The notes beneath the pieces are model-generated. The model ran no database searches. It worked only from the letters and a program-made list of their open reading frames with translations, and had not been told where the DNA came from. Below, piece by piece: positions 8,800-19,382 of a stretch of DNA of 64,000 nucleotides; within the stretch, counting starts at the first letter, position 1, and each line of letters starts with the position of its first letter. The stretch is taken from assembly GCF_042652785.1 (NCBI RefSeq), contig NZ_JBHSHD010000015.1, positions 1-64,000 on the forward strand, read 5' to 3'. The stretch is from Dokdonella_A ginsengisoli (lineage in GTDB: Bacteria; Pseudomonadota; Gammaproteobacteria; Xanthomonadales; Rhodanobacteraceae). The position numbers and the translations under genes are program-made.

Positions 8800-10281
8800 A
8801 TGAATGCGCGACCCGATGCCGGGACCGGCTCCCGCGGCGACCTGCTCGCGGCGCTGGCGCGCGTGCTGCCCGCCGATGCGCTTCTGCACGAGCGCGCCGA
8901 CCTCAAGCCCTACGAATGCGACGGCCTGACCGCGTTCCGCAGCCTGCCGCTGGCGGTGGCGCTGCCGCGCACGGTGGCGCAGATCGAGGCGGTGCTGCGC
9001 ACCTGCGCGCAGCACCGCGTCCCGGTCGTCGCGCGCGGCGCCGGCACCGGACTTTCCGGCGGTGCACTGCCGCTGGCCGACGGCGTCGTGCTCGGCCTGG
9101 CGCGCCTGAACCGCATCCTCGAAATCGATCCGCGCAACCGGCTGGCGCGCGTGCAGCCCGGCGTCACCAATCTGGCGATCTCGCAGGCGGCCGCGCCGTA
9201 CGGCCTGTTCTACGCGCCCGATCCGTCCTCGCAGATCGCCTGCACGATCGGCGGCAACGTCGCCGAGAATGCCGGCGGCCTGCATTGCCTGAAGTACGGG
9301 CTGACCACGCACAACCTCCTGAAGATCGACGTGATCACGATCGACGGCGAACGCCTGACCTTCGGCAGCGACGCGCTCGACGCGCCCGGCTACGACCTGC
9401 TCGCCCTGATGACCGGGTCGGAAGGGCTGCTCGGCGTCGTCGTCGAGGTCACCGTGAAGTTGCTGCCCAAGCCGCAAGACGCGCGCCTGCTGCTCGCCGC
9501 GTTCGCCAGCGTCGACGCGGCGGCGAACGCGGTCGCCCGCATCATCCGCGCCGGCCTCGTGCCCGGAGGGCTGGAGATGATGGACCGCCCGGCGATCGCC
9601 GCGGTCGAAGCCTACGCGCCCTGCGGCTATCCGGCCGATGCGCAAGCCGTGCTGCTGTGCGAACTGGACGGCGTGGACGCCGAAGTGCTCGAGGAAGCCG
9701 CGCACGCCGAAGCGATCCTGCGCGAAGCCGGCGCCGACTCGGTCCGCGTCGCCGTCTCGGCCGAGGAGCGCGCCGCGGTCTGGTCCGGACGCAAGGCCGC
9801 GTTCCCGGCGCTCGGCCGCCTCGCGCCGGACTACTACTGCATCGACGGCAGCATTCCGCGCGGCCGGCTTCCGGACGTGCTGCGCGGCATCGCCGCGCTG
9901 TCGCGCGAGTACGGCCTCGCCGTCGCCAACGTGTTCCACGCCGGCGACGGCAACCTGCATCCGATCATCCTCTACGATGCCGCCGACGCCGGCGCGCGCG
10001 ATCGCACCGAGCGCCTGGGCACGGCGATCCTCGCCCTGTGCGTGGAGGCCGGCGGCAGCGTGACCGGCGAGCACGGCGTCGGCGTCGAGAAGCTGGATGC
10101 GATGTGCGCGCAGTTCCTCGCTCCGGAAATCGAGCAGTTCCATCGCATCAAGCACGCGTTCGATCCGCACGGGCTGCTCAATCCCGGCAAGGCAGTGCCG
10201 ACGCCGCGTCGCTGCGCCGAATTCGGCCGCATGCACGTGCATCGCGGCGCGCTGCCGTTCGCGCACCTGGAGCGCTATTGA
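8800..10281 (+). CDS. glcD: Glycolate oxidase FAD subunit GlcD
   Basis: A 493-residue FAD-linked oxidase (E. coli GlcD has 499). The FAD-binding PP-loop is RGAGTGLSGGALP, followed by IGGNVAENAGG. The C-terminal FAD-oxidase domain carries VFHAGDGNLHP and SVTGEHGVGVEK, the family's conserved His/Gly motifs. With GlcE and GlcF it oxidises glycolate to glyoxylate, passing electrons to the respiratory chain. The ATG at 8800 gives the family length; the frame upstream is Arg-rich and unlikely to be translated. Its stop overlaps the glcE start as TGATG. Confidence 0.93.
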   Translation: MNARPDAGTGSRGDLLAALARVLPADALLHERADLKPYECDGLTAFRSLPLAVALPRTVAQIEAVLRTCAQHRVPVVARGAGTGLSGGALPLADGVVLGLARLNRILEIDPRNRLARVQPGVTNLAISQAAAPYGLFYAPDPSSQIACTIGGNVAENAGGLHCLKYGLTTHNLLKIDVITIDGERLTFGSDALDAPGYDLLALMTGSEGLLGVVVEVTVKLLPKPQDARLLLAAFASVDAAANAVARIIRAGLVPGGLEMMDRPAIAAVEAYAPCGYPADAQAVLLCELDGVDAEVLEEAAHAEAILREAGADSVRVAVSAEERAAVWSGRKAAFPALGRLAPDYYCIDGSIPRGRLPDVLRGIAALSREYGLAVANVFHAGDGNLHPIILYDAADAGARDRTERLGTAILALCVEAGGSVTGEHGVGVEKLDAMCAQFLAPEIEQFHRIKHAFDPHGLLNPGKAVPTPRRCAEFGRMHVHRGALPFAHLERY

Positions 10282-11354
10282 TGGGCGACGCCGACCGCAG
10301 CGCGGTGCTCGCCGAACGCGTGCGCGAGGCGATCGCCGACGCGACGGCGCTGCAGCTGCGCGGCTCGGGCAGCAAGGACTTCCTCGGCCATGCCGCGAAC
10401 GGCGTGCCGCTGGACCTGCGCGACCACGCCGGCATCGTGCGCTACGCGCCGGACGAGCTGGTGCTGACCGCGCGCGCCGGCACGCCGCTGGCGCAGATCG
10501 AGGCCGCGCTGGCCGAGCACGGCCAGATGCTCGGCTTCGAGCCGCCGCACCACGGCGCCGGCGCCACCCTCGGCGGCACGCTCGCCGCCGGCTTGTCCGG
10601 GCCGCGCCGCGCCAGCGCCGGCGCGGCGCGTGACTTCGTGCTCGGCGTGCGCGTCCTCGACGGCCGCGGCCAGGTGCTGCGCTTCGGCGGCGAGGTGATC
10701 AAGAACGTCGCCGGCTACGACGTCGCGCGCCTGATGGTCGGCGCATTCGGCACGCTCGGCGCGATCCTCGAGGCGAGCCTGCGGCTGGTGCCCCGGCCGC
10801 GCGCGGAACGCACGCTGGCGCTCGAACTCGACGCGGATGCCGCGCTCGAGCGCCTGCGCGACTGGTCGCAGCGCCCGTTGCCCATCTCGGCCTCGGCGAT
10901 CGACGGCGGCCGGCTGCACCTGCGTCTTTCCGGCGCCGACGCCGCCGTGCGCGCCGCCGCGAGCGAGATCGGCGGCGAGACGGTCGGCGACGGCGCGCGC
11001 CTTTGGCACTCACTGCGCGAGCAGACGCATGCGTTCTTCGCCGACCCGCGGCCGCTGTGGCGGCTGTCGGTCGCTCCGGCGACGCCGCTCGCGGATCTCG
11101 GCGGCCCGCAGCTGGTCGAATGGCAGGGCGCGCAGCGCTGGCTGACATCCGATGCCGATCCGGCGCGCCTGCGCGCCGCGGCCGCAGCGGGCGGCGGTCA
11201 CGCCACGCGCTTCCGTGCCGGCGCCGACGGCACCGCCGTCGAACACGTGTTCCATCCGCTGCCGCCGCCGATGCTGGCCCTGCACCGGCGCCTCAAGGCG
11301 GAGTTCGATCCGCACGGCCTGTTCAACCGCGGCCGCCTGTACCCGGAGCTGTAG
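10281..11354 (+). CDS. glcE: Glycolate oxidase FAD-binding subunit GlcE
   Basis: A 357-residue protein, shorter than GlcD as expected for GlcE. Its FAD-binding domain has LRGSGSKDFLG, GFEPPHHGAGATLGGTLAAG and GGEVIKNVAGYDVARLMVGA, the GlcE form of the PCMH flavin motif. It ends with EFDPHGLFNRGRLYPEL, the usual C-terminal signature. Second flavin subunit of the membrane-associated glycolate oxidase. It is coupled to glcD by a one-base overlap and followed by glcF after 3 bases. Confidence 0.92.
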   Translation: MGDADRSAVLAERVREAIADATALQLRGSGSKDFLGHAANGVPLDLRDHAGIVRYAPDELVLTARAGTPLAQIEAALAEHGQMLGFEPPHHGAGATLGGTLAAGLSGPRRASAGAARDFVLGVRVLDGRGQVLRFGGEVIKNVAGYDVARLMVGAFGTLGAILEASLRLVPRPRAERTLALELDADAALERLRDWSQRPLPISASAIDGGRLHLRLSGADAAVRAAASEIGGETVGDGARLWHSLREQTHAFFADPRPLWRLSVAPATPLADLGGPQLVEWQGAQRWLTSDADPARLRAAAAAGGGHATRFRAGADGTAVEHVFHPLPPPMLALHRRLKAEFDPHGLFNRGRLYPEL

Positions 11355-11357
11355 TGC

Positions 11358-12587
11358 ATGCATACGCGCCTCGCCGACGCCCTGCAGGATTCGCCCGAAG
11401 CACTCGACGCGCAAGCCATCGTGCAGCGCTGCGTGCACTGCGGCTTCTGCCTCGCCACCTGCCCCACCTACCAATTGCTCGGCGACGAGCGCGACAGTCC
11501 ACGCGGACGCATCGTGCTGATCCAGCAGCTGCTCGAAGGCGAACCGGCGAACGCGACGACGCGCACGCATCTGGACCGTTGCCTGGGCTGCCGCGCCTGC
11601 GAGACCACGTGTCCGTCGGGCGTGCGCTACGGCGCCCTGCTCGACTACGGCCGCGGCGTCGTCGAACGGCAGATGCGGCGGCCGCTGCATCAGCGCGTCT
11701 TGCGCGCGGCGCTGTTGCGCATCGTTCCCTCACGCGCGCGGTTCGATCGGCTGCTGCGCCTCGGCCGCGCGCTGAGGCCGTGGCTGCCGGCGGCGCTGCG
11801 CGCGCGGATTCCCGCACCCGCACCCGCCGTCGCCACGGTGCCCGAGCCGGCGACGCGGCGCATGCTCGTGCTGGATGCCTGCGCCGAAAGCGCCACGCCG
11901 AACACGCAGGCCGCGCTGCGGCGCGTGTTCGCGCGTTGCGGCATCGCGCTCGAAAGCGCAGCGGCCGCGGGCTGCTGCGGCGCGCTCGCGCATCACCTGG
12001 GCCGCCACGACGACGGGCTCGCCGCGATGCGCCGCAACGTCGACGCGTGGTGGCCGCGCGTGGAGAGCGGCGAGATCGAGGCGATCGTCGTCGCCGCCAG
12101 CGGCTGCGGCGCCACCGTGCGCGACTACGGCCACCTGCTGCGGCACGACGCCGGCTACGCGGCGAAGGCGCAGCGCATCGCCGCGCTCGCGCGCGATCCG
12201 GCGGAAATCCTGGCCGCGCAGGCGCACGACTGGATCGGCGGGCTCGGCCGCGGACGGCGCGTCGCCTTCCATGCGCCGTGCAGCCTGCAGCGCGGCGCGC
12301 CGCGGCACCTGCCGGCGCAGACCCTGCTGCGCGAAGCCGGCTACGAGCTGACGCCGGTCGCCGACGCGCACCTGTGCTGCGGCTCCGCCGGCAGCTACTC
12401 GATCCTGCAGCCGGAACTCGCCGACGCGCTGCGCGAGCGCAAGCTCGCCGCGCTCGAAGCCGGCGCACCGGAACTGATCGCCACCGCCAACATCGGCTGC
12501 CAGCTGCACCTGGCCGCCGGCAGCGCGCGGCCGCTGCGGCACTGGATCGAGCTGCTCGACGAAGCGTCGATGCGCCAGGCGCGCTGA
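11358..12587 (+). CDS. glcF: Glycolate oxidase iron-sulfur subunit GlcF
   Basis: A 409-residue protein with two N-terminal 4Fe-4S motifs, CVHCGFCLATCP and CLGCRACETTCP. Two C-terminal CCG-type domains follow (AAAGCCGALAHHLG, then HAPCSLQRG with HLCCGSAGSYS), as in GlcF and heterodisulfide-reductase-like electron carriers. It passes electrons from the flavin subunits toward the quinone pool at the inner membrane. Last gene of the glcDEF operon. It is convergent with the histidine kinase gene, whose stop begins at the next base, so no terminator space exists. Confidence 0.94.
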   Translation: MHTRLADALQDSPEALDAQAIVQRCVHCGFCLATCPTYQLLGDERDSPRGRIVLIQQLLEGEPANATTRTHLDRCLGCRACETTCPSGVRYGALLDYGRGVVERQMRRPLHQRVLRAALLRIVPSRARFDRLLRLGRALRPWLPAALRARIPAPAPAVATVPEPATRRMLVLDACAESATPNTQAALRRVFARCGIALESAAAAGCCGALAHHLGRHDDGLAAMRRNVDAWWPRVESGEIEAIVVAASGCGATVRDYGHLLRHDAGYAAKAQRIAALARDPAEILAAQAHDWIGGLGRGRRVAFHAPCSLQRGAPRHLPAQTLLREAGYELTPVADAHLCCGSAGSYSILQPELADALRERKLAALEAGAPELIATANIGCQLHLAAGSARPLRHWIELLDEASMRQAR

Positions 12588-13898
12588 CTATCCGCGCTGC
12601 GGCAGCACGAAGGTGACCGTCAGCCCGCCGCCATCACGGTTGGCCAGCTGCACGCGGCCGCCGTGCGCCTCGGCGATCTCGCGCGCCAGCGCAAGGCCGA
12701 GGCCCGAGCCGCTGCGCTTGGTCGAATAGAACGGCAGCAGCGCGTTCGCCAGCACCGTCTCGCTCATGCCGGTGCCGCGGTCGCTGACGTCGATGCGCGC
12801 CTCGCGTGCGCTCTGTGCCACCGCCACCTCGATCGCGTCGGCGGGGCCGCCGGATTCGTGCGCGTTCTTGAGCAGGTTGATCACCACCTGCTCGACCTGG
12901 CCGCGGTCGAACTGCGCGGTCGTCGCCGGCGGCGCGCCGGCGATGCGGAACGGATAGTGGCGCGAAAGGCCTTCCAGGAACGGCCCCCACGCGACCGCCT
13001 CCGGCTGCGGGGTCGGCAGCTTGGCGAAGCGCGCGTAGCCTTGGATGAAATTCTCCAGGTGGCGCGTGCGCTCCTCGATGGTGTCGAACACGATGCGCAG
13101 GCGCGCGGCGTCGTTGCGCTGGACCAGTTCGCGGCCCGAATGCGACAGCGAGCGGATCGGCGCCAGCGAGTTGTTGAGCTCGTGGCTGATCACGCGGATG
13201 ACCTTCTTCCAGGTCGCCACCTCCTGGCGCGCGAGTTCGCGCGTCAGCCGCTTCAGCTGGTACAGCCGGTGCGGCTTGCCCTGCAGCTTGAACACGCGCT
13301 GCGAGAGATGGAAGGTCTCGTCCTCGTGCTCGAACGGCACGCTGAACAGGCCGTCGCCGCCGCTGGCGATCGCGCGCGCCAACGGTGCCGGCGCGCTGGC
13401 GACGATCTCGTCGAAGCGCTCGCCGTTGAGCGAACGGCCGCCGTTGAGCAACTGCCGCGCGGCGAGGTTGGCGTAGACGACGTGGCCGCCGTCCTCGACC
13501 AGGACCAGCGCGGTCGGCGTGTTCTGCACCACCGTGTCGAGCAGCAGTTCGCGCTGGAAGAGATGCTGGCGTTCCTCGCGCAGCACGCGGCCGAGTTCGT
13601 TGTGCGCGCTGACCAGCTCGCCGACCTCGTCGCCGCGGCCGCCCTTGATCGAGAAGCTGAAGTCGCCGTCGCGGAACGCCACCACGCTGCCCGACAGCGC
13701 GCGGATCAGCGCCGCGACGGGCCGCGCCAGCAGGTGGGCGAACACCAGCGCGGGCAGCGCCAGCGCAAGCAGGGTCGCGCCCACGCCCAGCCACGGCGAC
13801 GCCAGCCAGATCGTCGCCCACGCGCCCAGCACGGCCGCCGCGACGACGGCGGCGGCGAGCGCGGCGGCGAGTTTTCCTTCGAGCGAGAGCAGACGCAT
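12588..13898 (-). CDS. Sensor histidine kinase (NtrY-like)
   Basis: A 436-residue kinase: two transmembrane helices within residues 8-58, a HAMP-like linker (60-110), a PAS domain (about 120-180, NTPTALVLVEDGGHVVYAN), and a HisKA motif VISHELNNSLAPIRS with the likely phospho-His at 239. The ATPase has N box (INLLKNAHESGG), G1 (DVSDRGTGMS) and G2 (SGSGLGLALAREIAEAHGG). It resembles the NtrY-type kinases that partner sigma-54 regulators, and the adjacent upstream gene is such a regulator. It probably senses a signal related to the efflux system in the same cluster. Nine tandem 7-bp repeats start 5 bp upstream of its ATG, so its ribosome binding site is unusual. Confidence 0.9.
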   Translation of the reverse strand: MRLLSLEGKLAAALAAAVVAAAVLGAWATIWLASPWLGVGATLLALALPALVFAHLLARPVAALIRALSGSVVAFRDGDFSFSIKGGRGDEVGELVSAHNELGRVLREERQHLFQRELLLDTVVQNTPTALVLVEDGGHVVYANLAARQLLNGGRSLNGERFDEIVASAPAPLARAIASGGDGLFSVPFEHEDETFHLSQRVFKLQGKPHRLYQLKRLTRELARQEVATWKKVIRVISHELNNSLAPIRSLSHSGRELVQRNDAARLRIVFDTIEERTRHLENFIQGYARFAKLPTPQPEAVAWGPFLEGLSRHYPFRIAGAPPATTAQFDRGQVEQVVINLLKNAHESGGPADAIEVAVAQSAREARIDVSDRGTGMSETVLANALLPFYSTKRSGSGLGLALAREIAEAHGGRVQLANRDGGGLTVTFVLPQRG

Positions 13899-14198
13899 GG
13901 ATGGGAGTCGGGAGTCGGGAGTCGGGAGTCGGGAGTCGGGAGTCGGGAGTCGGGAGTCGGGAGTCGGGGAAAGCTATCACCTCTTCCGCGGGCAGGAGAG
14001 AACCCGCCGGGACTCGATCCGGGGCCGCACCGCAGGCGCGGGGAAGCCAGGTCGCGGCATCGGGTTGCGATTGCTCTCGCGACGGCCTTCCACCGTCGCG
14101 GCACAAGGAGCCCTGCACGCCGGCAAGGAGCGCCGTCGCGAACGACGCGAACCACTCGGACCGGGAAGGATCGTTGCGGCTTCGCCGCCGACGATTTC
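13899..14198. other. Gap between response regulator and kinase genes
   Basis: 300 bp without a gene. It opens next to the kinase start with nine GGGAGTC units. The rest is GC-rich sequence without a convincing frame and no clear terminator. The facing repeats of the opposite orientation are in the end of the regulator gene at 14201-14222. Confidence 0.5.
13903..13969. repeat. GGGAGTC heptamer, nine perfect tandem copies
   Basis: Nine exact copies of GGGAGTC (13903-13965) plus a partial tenth, immediately upstream of the kinase ATG. On the coding strand it reads GACTCCC. It is the most regular of the heptad arrays in this cluster and might vary in copy number by slippage. Confidence 0.95.
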
Positions 14199-15548
<1,350 letters not shown>

Positions 15549-15782
15549 GTTTTCACTTTTGTCTGGGTCGATGCGCATCCCCCGCTTGGATGCAGGGGCG
15601 CGCGAAAGGGTTGCGCGAGTTTAGCGGAACGCACGTGCGCGGCCGCGGTGCGGACGTCGGTGCTCATCGCGCCGCCGCGATCGCGCGGCGCGCCGGCCGC
15701 CGGCATCGCGGCGGCGAGCGCACAGGCCGGAGCCGCGCGGTGGAAGAAAGCCTTCATCCGTCGTCCTTGTGCGCGGGAATGG

Positions 15783-17000
15783 TCAGACGCTGCGCGTGGC
15801 CACCGCCGGCGGCACGCGCGAGGCGCGCAGCGCCGGGCCGAGCACGGCCAGCTGGCCGAGCAGCCACAGGCACAGGAAGCCGACCGGCACGTAGTGCCAC
15901 GGCAGGCGCGGCGACTGGTAGGCGTGCATCAGCCACAGGCTCAGCGCGTAGGCGAGCACGCCGCCGACGATCAGGCCGAGCGTGGTGATGATGAAGTTCT
16001 CGGTCTGGAAGTAGCGCAGGATGTCGAACTTCGTCGCGCCCAGCGCGCGGCGCGTGCCGATCTGCTTGGTGCGCTGCGCCACCCAGAAGCTGGCCATGCC
16101 GACGATGCCCAGCGCGGTGATGGCGAGCAGCGCGACGATCACCGCGCCGAGGATGATCGCCATCGCGCGGTCGCCCGCGTAGGCGTCGCGGCGCACCTGC
16201 TCGATCGTGCGCATCTTGCCGATGATGCGGCTGGAGTTGGCCTCGATCATCTTCTGCTCGACCGCCTTCATGACTTCGTCGCGGCGGCCCGGCTCGGCGC
16301 GGACCAGGAAGCGCGTGTAGGTGCCGTACGGGATGTAGGTCGGTGCGAAGGTCGAGTTCTCGATGAAGTCGGCGTCCATCCACGGCGTCTGCGCGCGCTC
16401 GACGATGCCGACGATCGTCGACGGCTGCTCCTCCTCGCCCTCGCCGAAATAGACTTCCTTGCCAACCGCGTTGCCGTCGGGGAACAGCCTTTCCGCCAGC
16501 GTGCGCGTGACGATGATCACGCTCGGGAAACCGCGGTCGTTCATCGTGCGGAAGCCGACTTCCTCCGGCTTGAAGTTGCGGCCGCCGACGAGCTTGAGCC
16601 CGAACGCATCCATCCCGTGCGAATCGACCATGTAGATCGCCGTGCTCGCGGTCGAGTTGCGCTGGTTGCGCTGCAGGTTGATGCCGGTGCTCCAGCCGCC
16701 CTGGCTCATCGGCACCGAGTTCGCGCTGGTCGCCGCGGCGACGCCGGGAATCTGCCGCAGCAGCTGCAAGTCGGCCTGCTGCACGCTCTTGACGTCGAAG
16801 CCCTGGCCGAAGCCGGTGCTGCCGAAGGTGAACGTGTCGGCCTCGTTCATGCCGCTGGGGCGGTTCATGCGGTCGATGCGCTCGCTGATGATGAACAGCG
16901 CGTTGCAGACGATCGCCAGGGTCAGCGCGACCTGCAGGCCGATCAGGATCATCGAGACCTTGCTGCGCATCAGCGCGGAGAAGATGGGGCGGATTTCCAT
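15783..17000 (-). CDS. ABC transporter permease (MacB/FtsX type), second permease
   Basis: A 405-residue permease: N-terminal transmembrane helix (about 15-40, KVSMILIGLQVALTLAIVCN), large periplasmic domain (about 45-270), then three C-terminal helices (about 280-390, including AIILGAVIVALLAITALGIVG and WVAQRTKQIGTRRALGATKFDILRYF). The last motif is the FtsX-family coupling-helix region. The ATG at 17000 is chosen since upstream codons are repeat-derived. With the other permease, ATPase and adaptor it forms a MacAB-like export or envelope mechanotransmission system. Its separate second permease gene suggests a heterodimer, unlike homodimeric MacB. Confidence 0.88.
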   Translation of the reverse strand: MEIRPIFSALMRSKVSMILIGLQVALTLAIVCNALFIISERIDRMNRPSGMNEADTFTFGSTGFGQGFDVKSVQQADLQLLRQIPGVAAATSANSVPMSQGGWSTGINLQRNQRNSTASTAIYMVDSHGMDAFGLKLVGGRNFKPEEVGFRTMNDRGFPSVIIVTRTLAERLFPDGNAVGKEVYFGEGEEEQPSTIVGIVERAQTPWMDADFIENSTFAPTYIPYGTYTRFLVRAEPGRRDEVMKAVEQKMIEANSSRIIGKMRTIEQVRRDAYAGDRAMAIILGAVIVALLAITALGIVGMASFWVAQRTKQIGTRRALGATKFDILRYFQTENFIITTLGLIVGGVLAYALSLWLMHAYQSPRLPWHYVPVGFLCLWLLGQLAVLGPALRASRVPPAVATRSV

Positions 17001-17011
17001 GGCTTTTTGTC

Positions 17012-17047
17012 CGGGAATGGAGAATGGGGAATCGGGAATCGGAGAAG
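17012..17047. repeat. Heptad repeat array, GGGAAT(C/G) type, left arm
   Basis: About five degenerate 7-bp units (GGGAATG, GAGAATG, GGGAATC, GGGAATC, GGAGAAG) in the gap between the two permease genes. It faces an opposite array at 17075-17107, so the two could pair in RNA. Confidence 0.8.
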
Positions 17048-17074
17048 GGTTTCGGCAGGTTCGAGCGCGTGCTC

Positions 17075-17107
17075 TTCCCATTCCCGATTCCCTGTCCCCG
17101 ATTCCCG
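17075..17107. repeat. Heptad repeat array, right arm
   Basis: About five degenerate units of ATTCCC(G/T) orientation (TTCCCAT, TCCCGAT, TCCCTGT and so on), complementary to the array at 17012-17047. It ends 6 bp from the stop of the upstream permease gene. Confidence 0.8.
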
Positions 17108-17112
17108 GCTCT

Positions 17113-18417
17113 TCACACCTTCAACTGCGCCGCCGGCTGCACGCGGCAGGCGCGCCAGGTCGGATACAGGCCGGCCAGCAGCGCGGATACGACGGCCAGC
17201 ACGATCGTCATCAGCACCATCGTCCAGTCGAGCGAGGCGACGGTCTTGTACTCGGCGTACAGCGCGCGCACCGCGACCAGGCCCAGGCCGGTCAGCACCA
17301 GGCCGAGCAGGCCGCCGCTGAGGCCGATCACGCCGGACTCGATCAGGAACTGCTTGAACACCTCGCGCCGGCTCGCGCCGAGCGCGCGGCGCAGGCCGAC
17401 CTCGCCGGCCTTGCGCGTGAACTTGGCCAGCAGCAGGCCGATCGTGTTGACCAGGCACACGGCGAGGAAGGCGAAGCCCAGGCCGGTCTGCACCTGCACG
17501 TCGTCGGAGACCACGCGCTGGTCCTGCATCCACGCGTTGACGTCGGGCAGGCGGTTGTTCAGCGGGCGCGGGAAGCGGCCGAGCTTCTTCTGCTCGCTGA
17601 CGTAGTTGTCGAGGAAGGACTTGTACTCGGCCAGCCGCGCCGGCGAATCGAGCTGCACCCACATCTGGATCCAGATGCACTCGGAATTCAGATACGACTC
17701 CCAGCCGCTGCCGGGCGCCTTCCAGCAGCTGTTGTTGCCCGAGCCGCGCTGCTTGAGGTCGACCGCCGTGGTGAACGGCATGAACATCTCGTCCGGCTCG
17801 CTGAACGCGCCGTTGGTCAGGTCGTAGTACTTCGAGCGCAGCTTCCAGTCGTCGAGCACGCCGGTCACCGTGTAGTCGATGCCGTTCATGCGCACGCTCT
17901 TGCCGACGCTGTCCTGGCCGCCGAACAGCTTCTCGTTGACGTCCTTTCCGAGCACCACGACGCGCGCGTGCTCGGTGTCCTGCTTGCGGTCCCACGGGCC
18001 GCCGTACTTGAACTGCGGCTCGAACATGCCGAAGAAGTCGGCGTAGGTCACGCGCACCAGCGACTGGAACGGCTTGATCTCGGGGTTCTCCGGCTGCACC
18101 GGCAGCATCAGCTTGAACATCGCCGTCTGCTTGTCGGCCTTGCCGGCCTCCACCAGCGCGACCGCGTCGCGATAGGTGACCTGGTCCGGCGGGCGGCCGT
18201 CGTCGCGGAAGGCGTTGTCCGGATCCCAGCCGTCGATCTGCACGTAGTGCAGCTTGTCGCTCTTCCACGGAATCGGATCGCTGCCCATCAGGTGCATGAC
18301 CGTCAGCGTGGTCATGCTGGCGGCGATGCCGAGCGCGATGCCGACCACCATCAGCGCGGTCAGGATCGGGTTGCGCTTGAGGCTGCGCAGGCCGAGTTGC
18401 AAGTAGTAAGTCAGCAT
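17113..18417 (-). CDS. ABC transporter permease (MacB/FtsX type), first permease
   Basis: A 434-residue permease beginning MLTYYLQLGLRSLKRNPILT, with one N-terminal helix (about 18-42) and a MacB-like periplasmic domain (about 50-300). Three C-terminal helices include GFAFLAVCLVNTIGLLLAKF and the coupling motif GEVGLRRALGASRREVFKQF. Same fold as the neighbouring permease but with only distant sequence similarity, consistent with a heterodimeric transporter. Order on the minus strand is adaptor, ATPase, this gene, second permease, regulator, kinase. The ATG at 18417 has no strong ribosome site because the heptad repeat occupies its upstream region. Confidence 0.88.
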   Translation of the reverse strand: MLTYYLQLGLRSLKRNPILTALMVVGIALGIAASMTTLTVMHLMGSDPIPWKSDKLHYVQIDGWDPDNAFRDDGRPPDQVTYRDAVALVEAGKADKQTAMFKLMLPVQPENPEIKPFQSLVRVTYADFFGMFEPQFKYGGPWDRKQDTEHARVVVLGKDVNEKLFGGQDSVGKSVRMNGIDYTVTGVLDDWKLRSKYYDLTNGAFSEPDEMFMPFTTAVDLKQRGSGNNSCWKAPGSGWESYLNSECIWIQMWVQLDSPARLAEYKSFLDNYVSEQKKLGRFPRPLNNRLPDVNAWMQDQRVVSDDVQVQTGLGFAFLAVCLVNTIGLLLAKFTRKAGEVGLRRALGASRREVFKQFLIESGVIGLSGGLLGLVLTGLGLVAVRALYAEYKTVASLDWTMVLMTIVLAVVSALLAGLYPTWRACRVQPAAQLKV

Positions 18418-18446
18418 GGGAATGGGCAACCGGGAATGGGGAGTCG
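18418..18446. repeat. Heptad repeat array between permease and ATPase genes
   Basis: Degenerate units GGGAATG, GGCAACC, GGGAATG, GGGAGTC immediately upstream of the first permease ATG. It faces the repeat-derived end of the ATPase gene (18503-18533). Confidence 0.75.
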
Positions 18447-18476
18447 TCGAAGCGGAGGCGGTGCGAAGCTCGAGGC

Positions 18477-19226
18477 CTAGGGCGAGACGGGTTCGGCCTG
18501 CGCCGATTCCCGATTGCCCATTCCCGATTCCCGCGAGGACGCGCGCAGCGCGGGCTCGCTGTCGAAATCGGTGACCTGGCCGTCGATCACGTGCACGTTG
18601 CGGTGCGCGCGCGCGGCAAGTTCGGGATCGTGCGTGACCATCACGATGGTCGTGCCCTGGCGGTTGATCTCCTCCAAGAGCTCCATCACGCCGCGCGCCA
18701 TCAGCGAATCGAGGTTTCCGGTCGGTTCGTCGGCGAGCAGCAGGCGCGGCGAACCGGCCAGCGCGCGCGCGATCGCCACGCGCTGCTGCTGGCCGCCGGA
18801 CAGCTCCGACGGATAGTGCTTCACGCGCGAGGCGAGGCCGACGCGGCTGAGCGATTCCTCGATGCGCTGCTTGCGGTCGGCCGCGGCGAAGCCGCGATAG
18901 CGCAGCGGCACGTCGACGTTGTCGTACAGGTTCAGGTCCGGAATCAGGTTGAAGCTCTGGAAGATGAAGCCGATCTTCTCGTTGCGCAGGCGCGAACGCG
19001 CGTTGTCGTCCAGACCGCGCACGTCGACGCCGTCGAGCCAGTACTCGCCGCCGGTGAACTCCTCCAGCAGGCCGCAGATGTTCAGGAACGTGGTCTTGCC
19101 CGAACCGGACGGTCCGGTCACCGCCACGAACTCGCCTTCGCGCACATTGATGGAGAAATCGCGCAGCGCGTAGGTTTCGATCAGGTGCGTGCGGTAGACC
19201 TTCTGCAGGTGGGTCATCTTGAGCAT
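18477..19226 (-). CDS. ABC transporter ATPase (MacB/LolD type)
   Basis: A 249-residue ATP-binding subunit. Walker A is GPSGSGKTT, the Q loop lies in GFIFQSFNLIPDLNLYDNV, the signature is LSGGQQQRVAIARAL, Walker B is LLLADEPTGNLDS and the H loop is MVTHDPELAARAH. The start MLKMTHLQKVYRT at 19226 fits the family; longer frames read into repeats. It energises the two FtsX-type permeases, probably with the HlyD-like adaptor in a tripartite export system. The C-terminal residues SRESGMGNRESAQAEPVSP are translated from the heptad repeat and beyond the conserved fold, so the repeat has moved the stop codon. Confidence 0.95.
   Translation of the reverse strand: MLKMTHLQKVYRTHLIETYALRDFSINVREGEFVAVTGPSGSGKTTFLNICGLLEEFTGGEYWLDGVDVRGLDDNARSRLRNEKIGFIFQSFNLIPDLNLYDNVDVPLRYRGFAAADRKQRIEESLSRVGLASRVKHYPSELSGGQQQRVAIARALAGSPRLLLADEPTGNLDSLMARGVMELLEEINRQGTTIVMVTHDPELAARAHRNVHVIDGQVTDFDSEPALRASSRESGMGNRESAQAEPVSP
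18503..18533. repeat. Heptad repeat inside the 3' end of the ATPase gene
   Basis: Units GATTCCC, GATTGCC, CATTCCC, GATTCCC in frame with the ATPase gene, encoding its RESGMGNRES tail. Opposite orientation to 18418-18446. Confidence 0.8.
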
Positions 19227-19240
19227 GGCGTTCTCTTTGA

Positions 19241-19294
19241 GGGCTGAGAGCTGGGGGCTGAGGGCTGAGGGCTGTACTGGGGGCTGGGGGCTGG
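19241..19294. repeat. GGGCTGA-type heptad array, left arm
   Basis: About seven units of GGGCTGA, GAGCTGG and GGGCTGG in the gap ahead of the ATPase gene. A different heptamer from the GGGAATC type but the same 7-bp period and position. Confidence 0.85.
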
Positions 19295-19353
19295 TTGCGT
19301 GAGAGTGAGAAGGTGGGTGATGCCGACGCCACGGACTCGCGCGCAAGCGCTTT

Positions 19354-19382
19354 GCAGCCCTCAGCCCTCGGCTCTCAGCCCT
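19354..19382. repeat. GGGCTGA-type heptad array, right arm
   Basis: About four units in opposite orientation (CAGCCCT, CAGCCCT, CGGCTCT, CAGCCCT) running into the stop codon of the adaptor gene; complementary to 19241-19294. Confidence 0.85.
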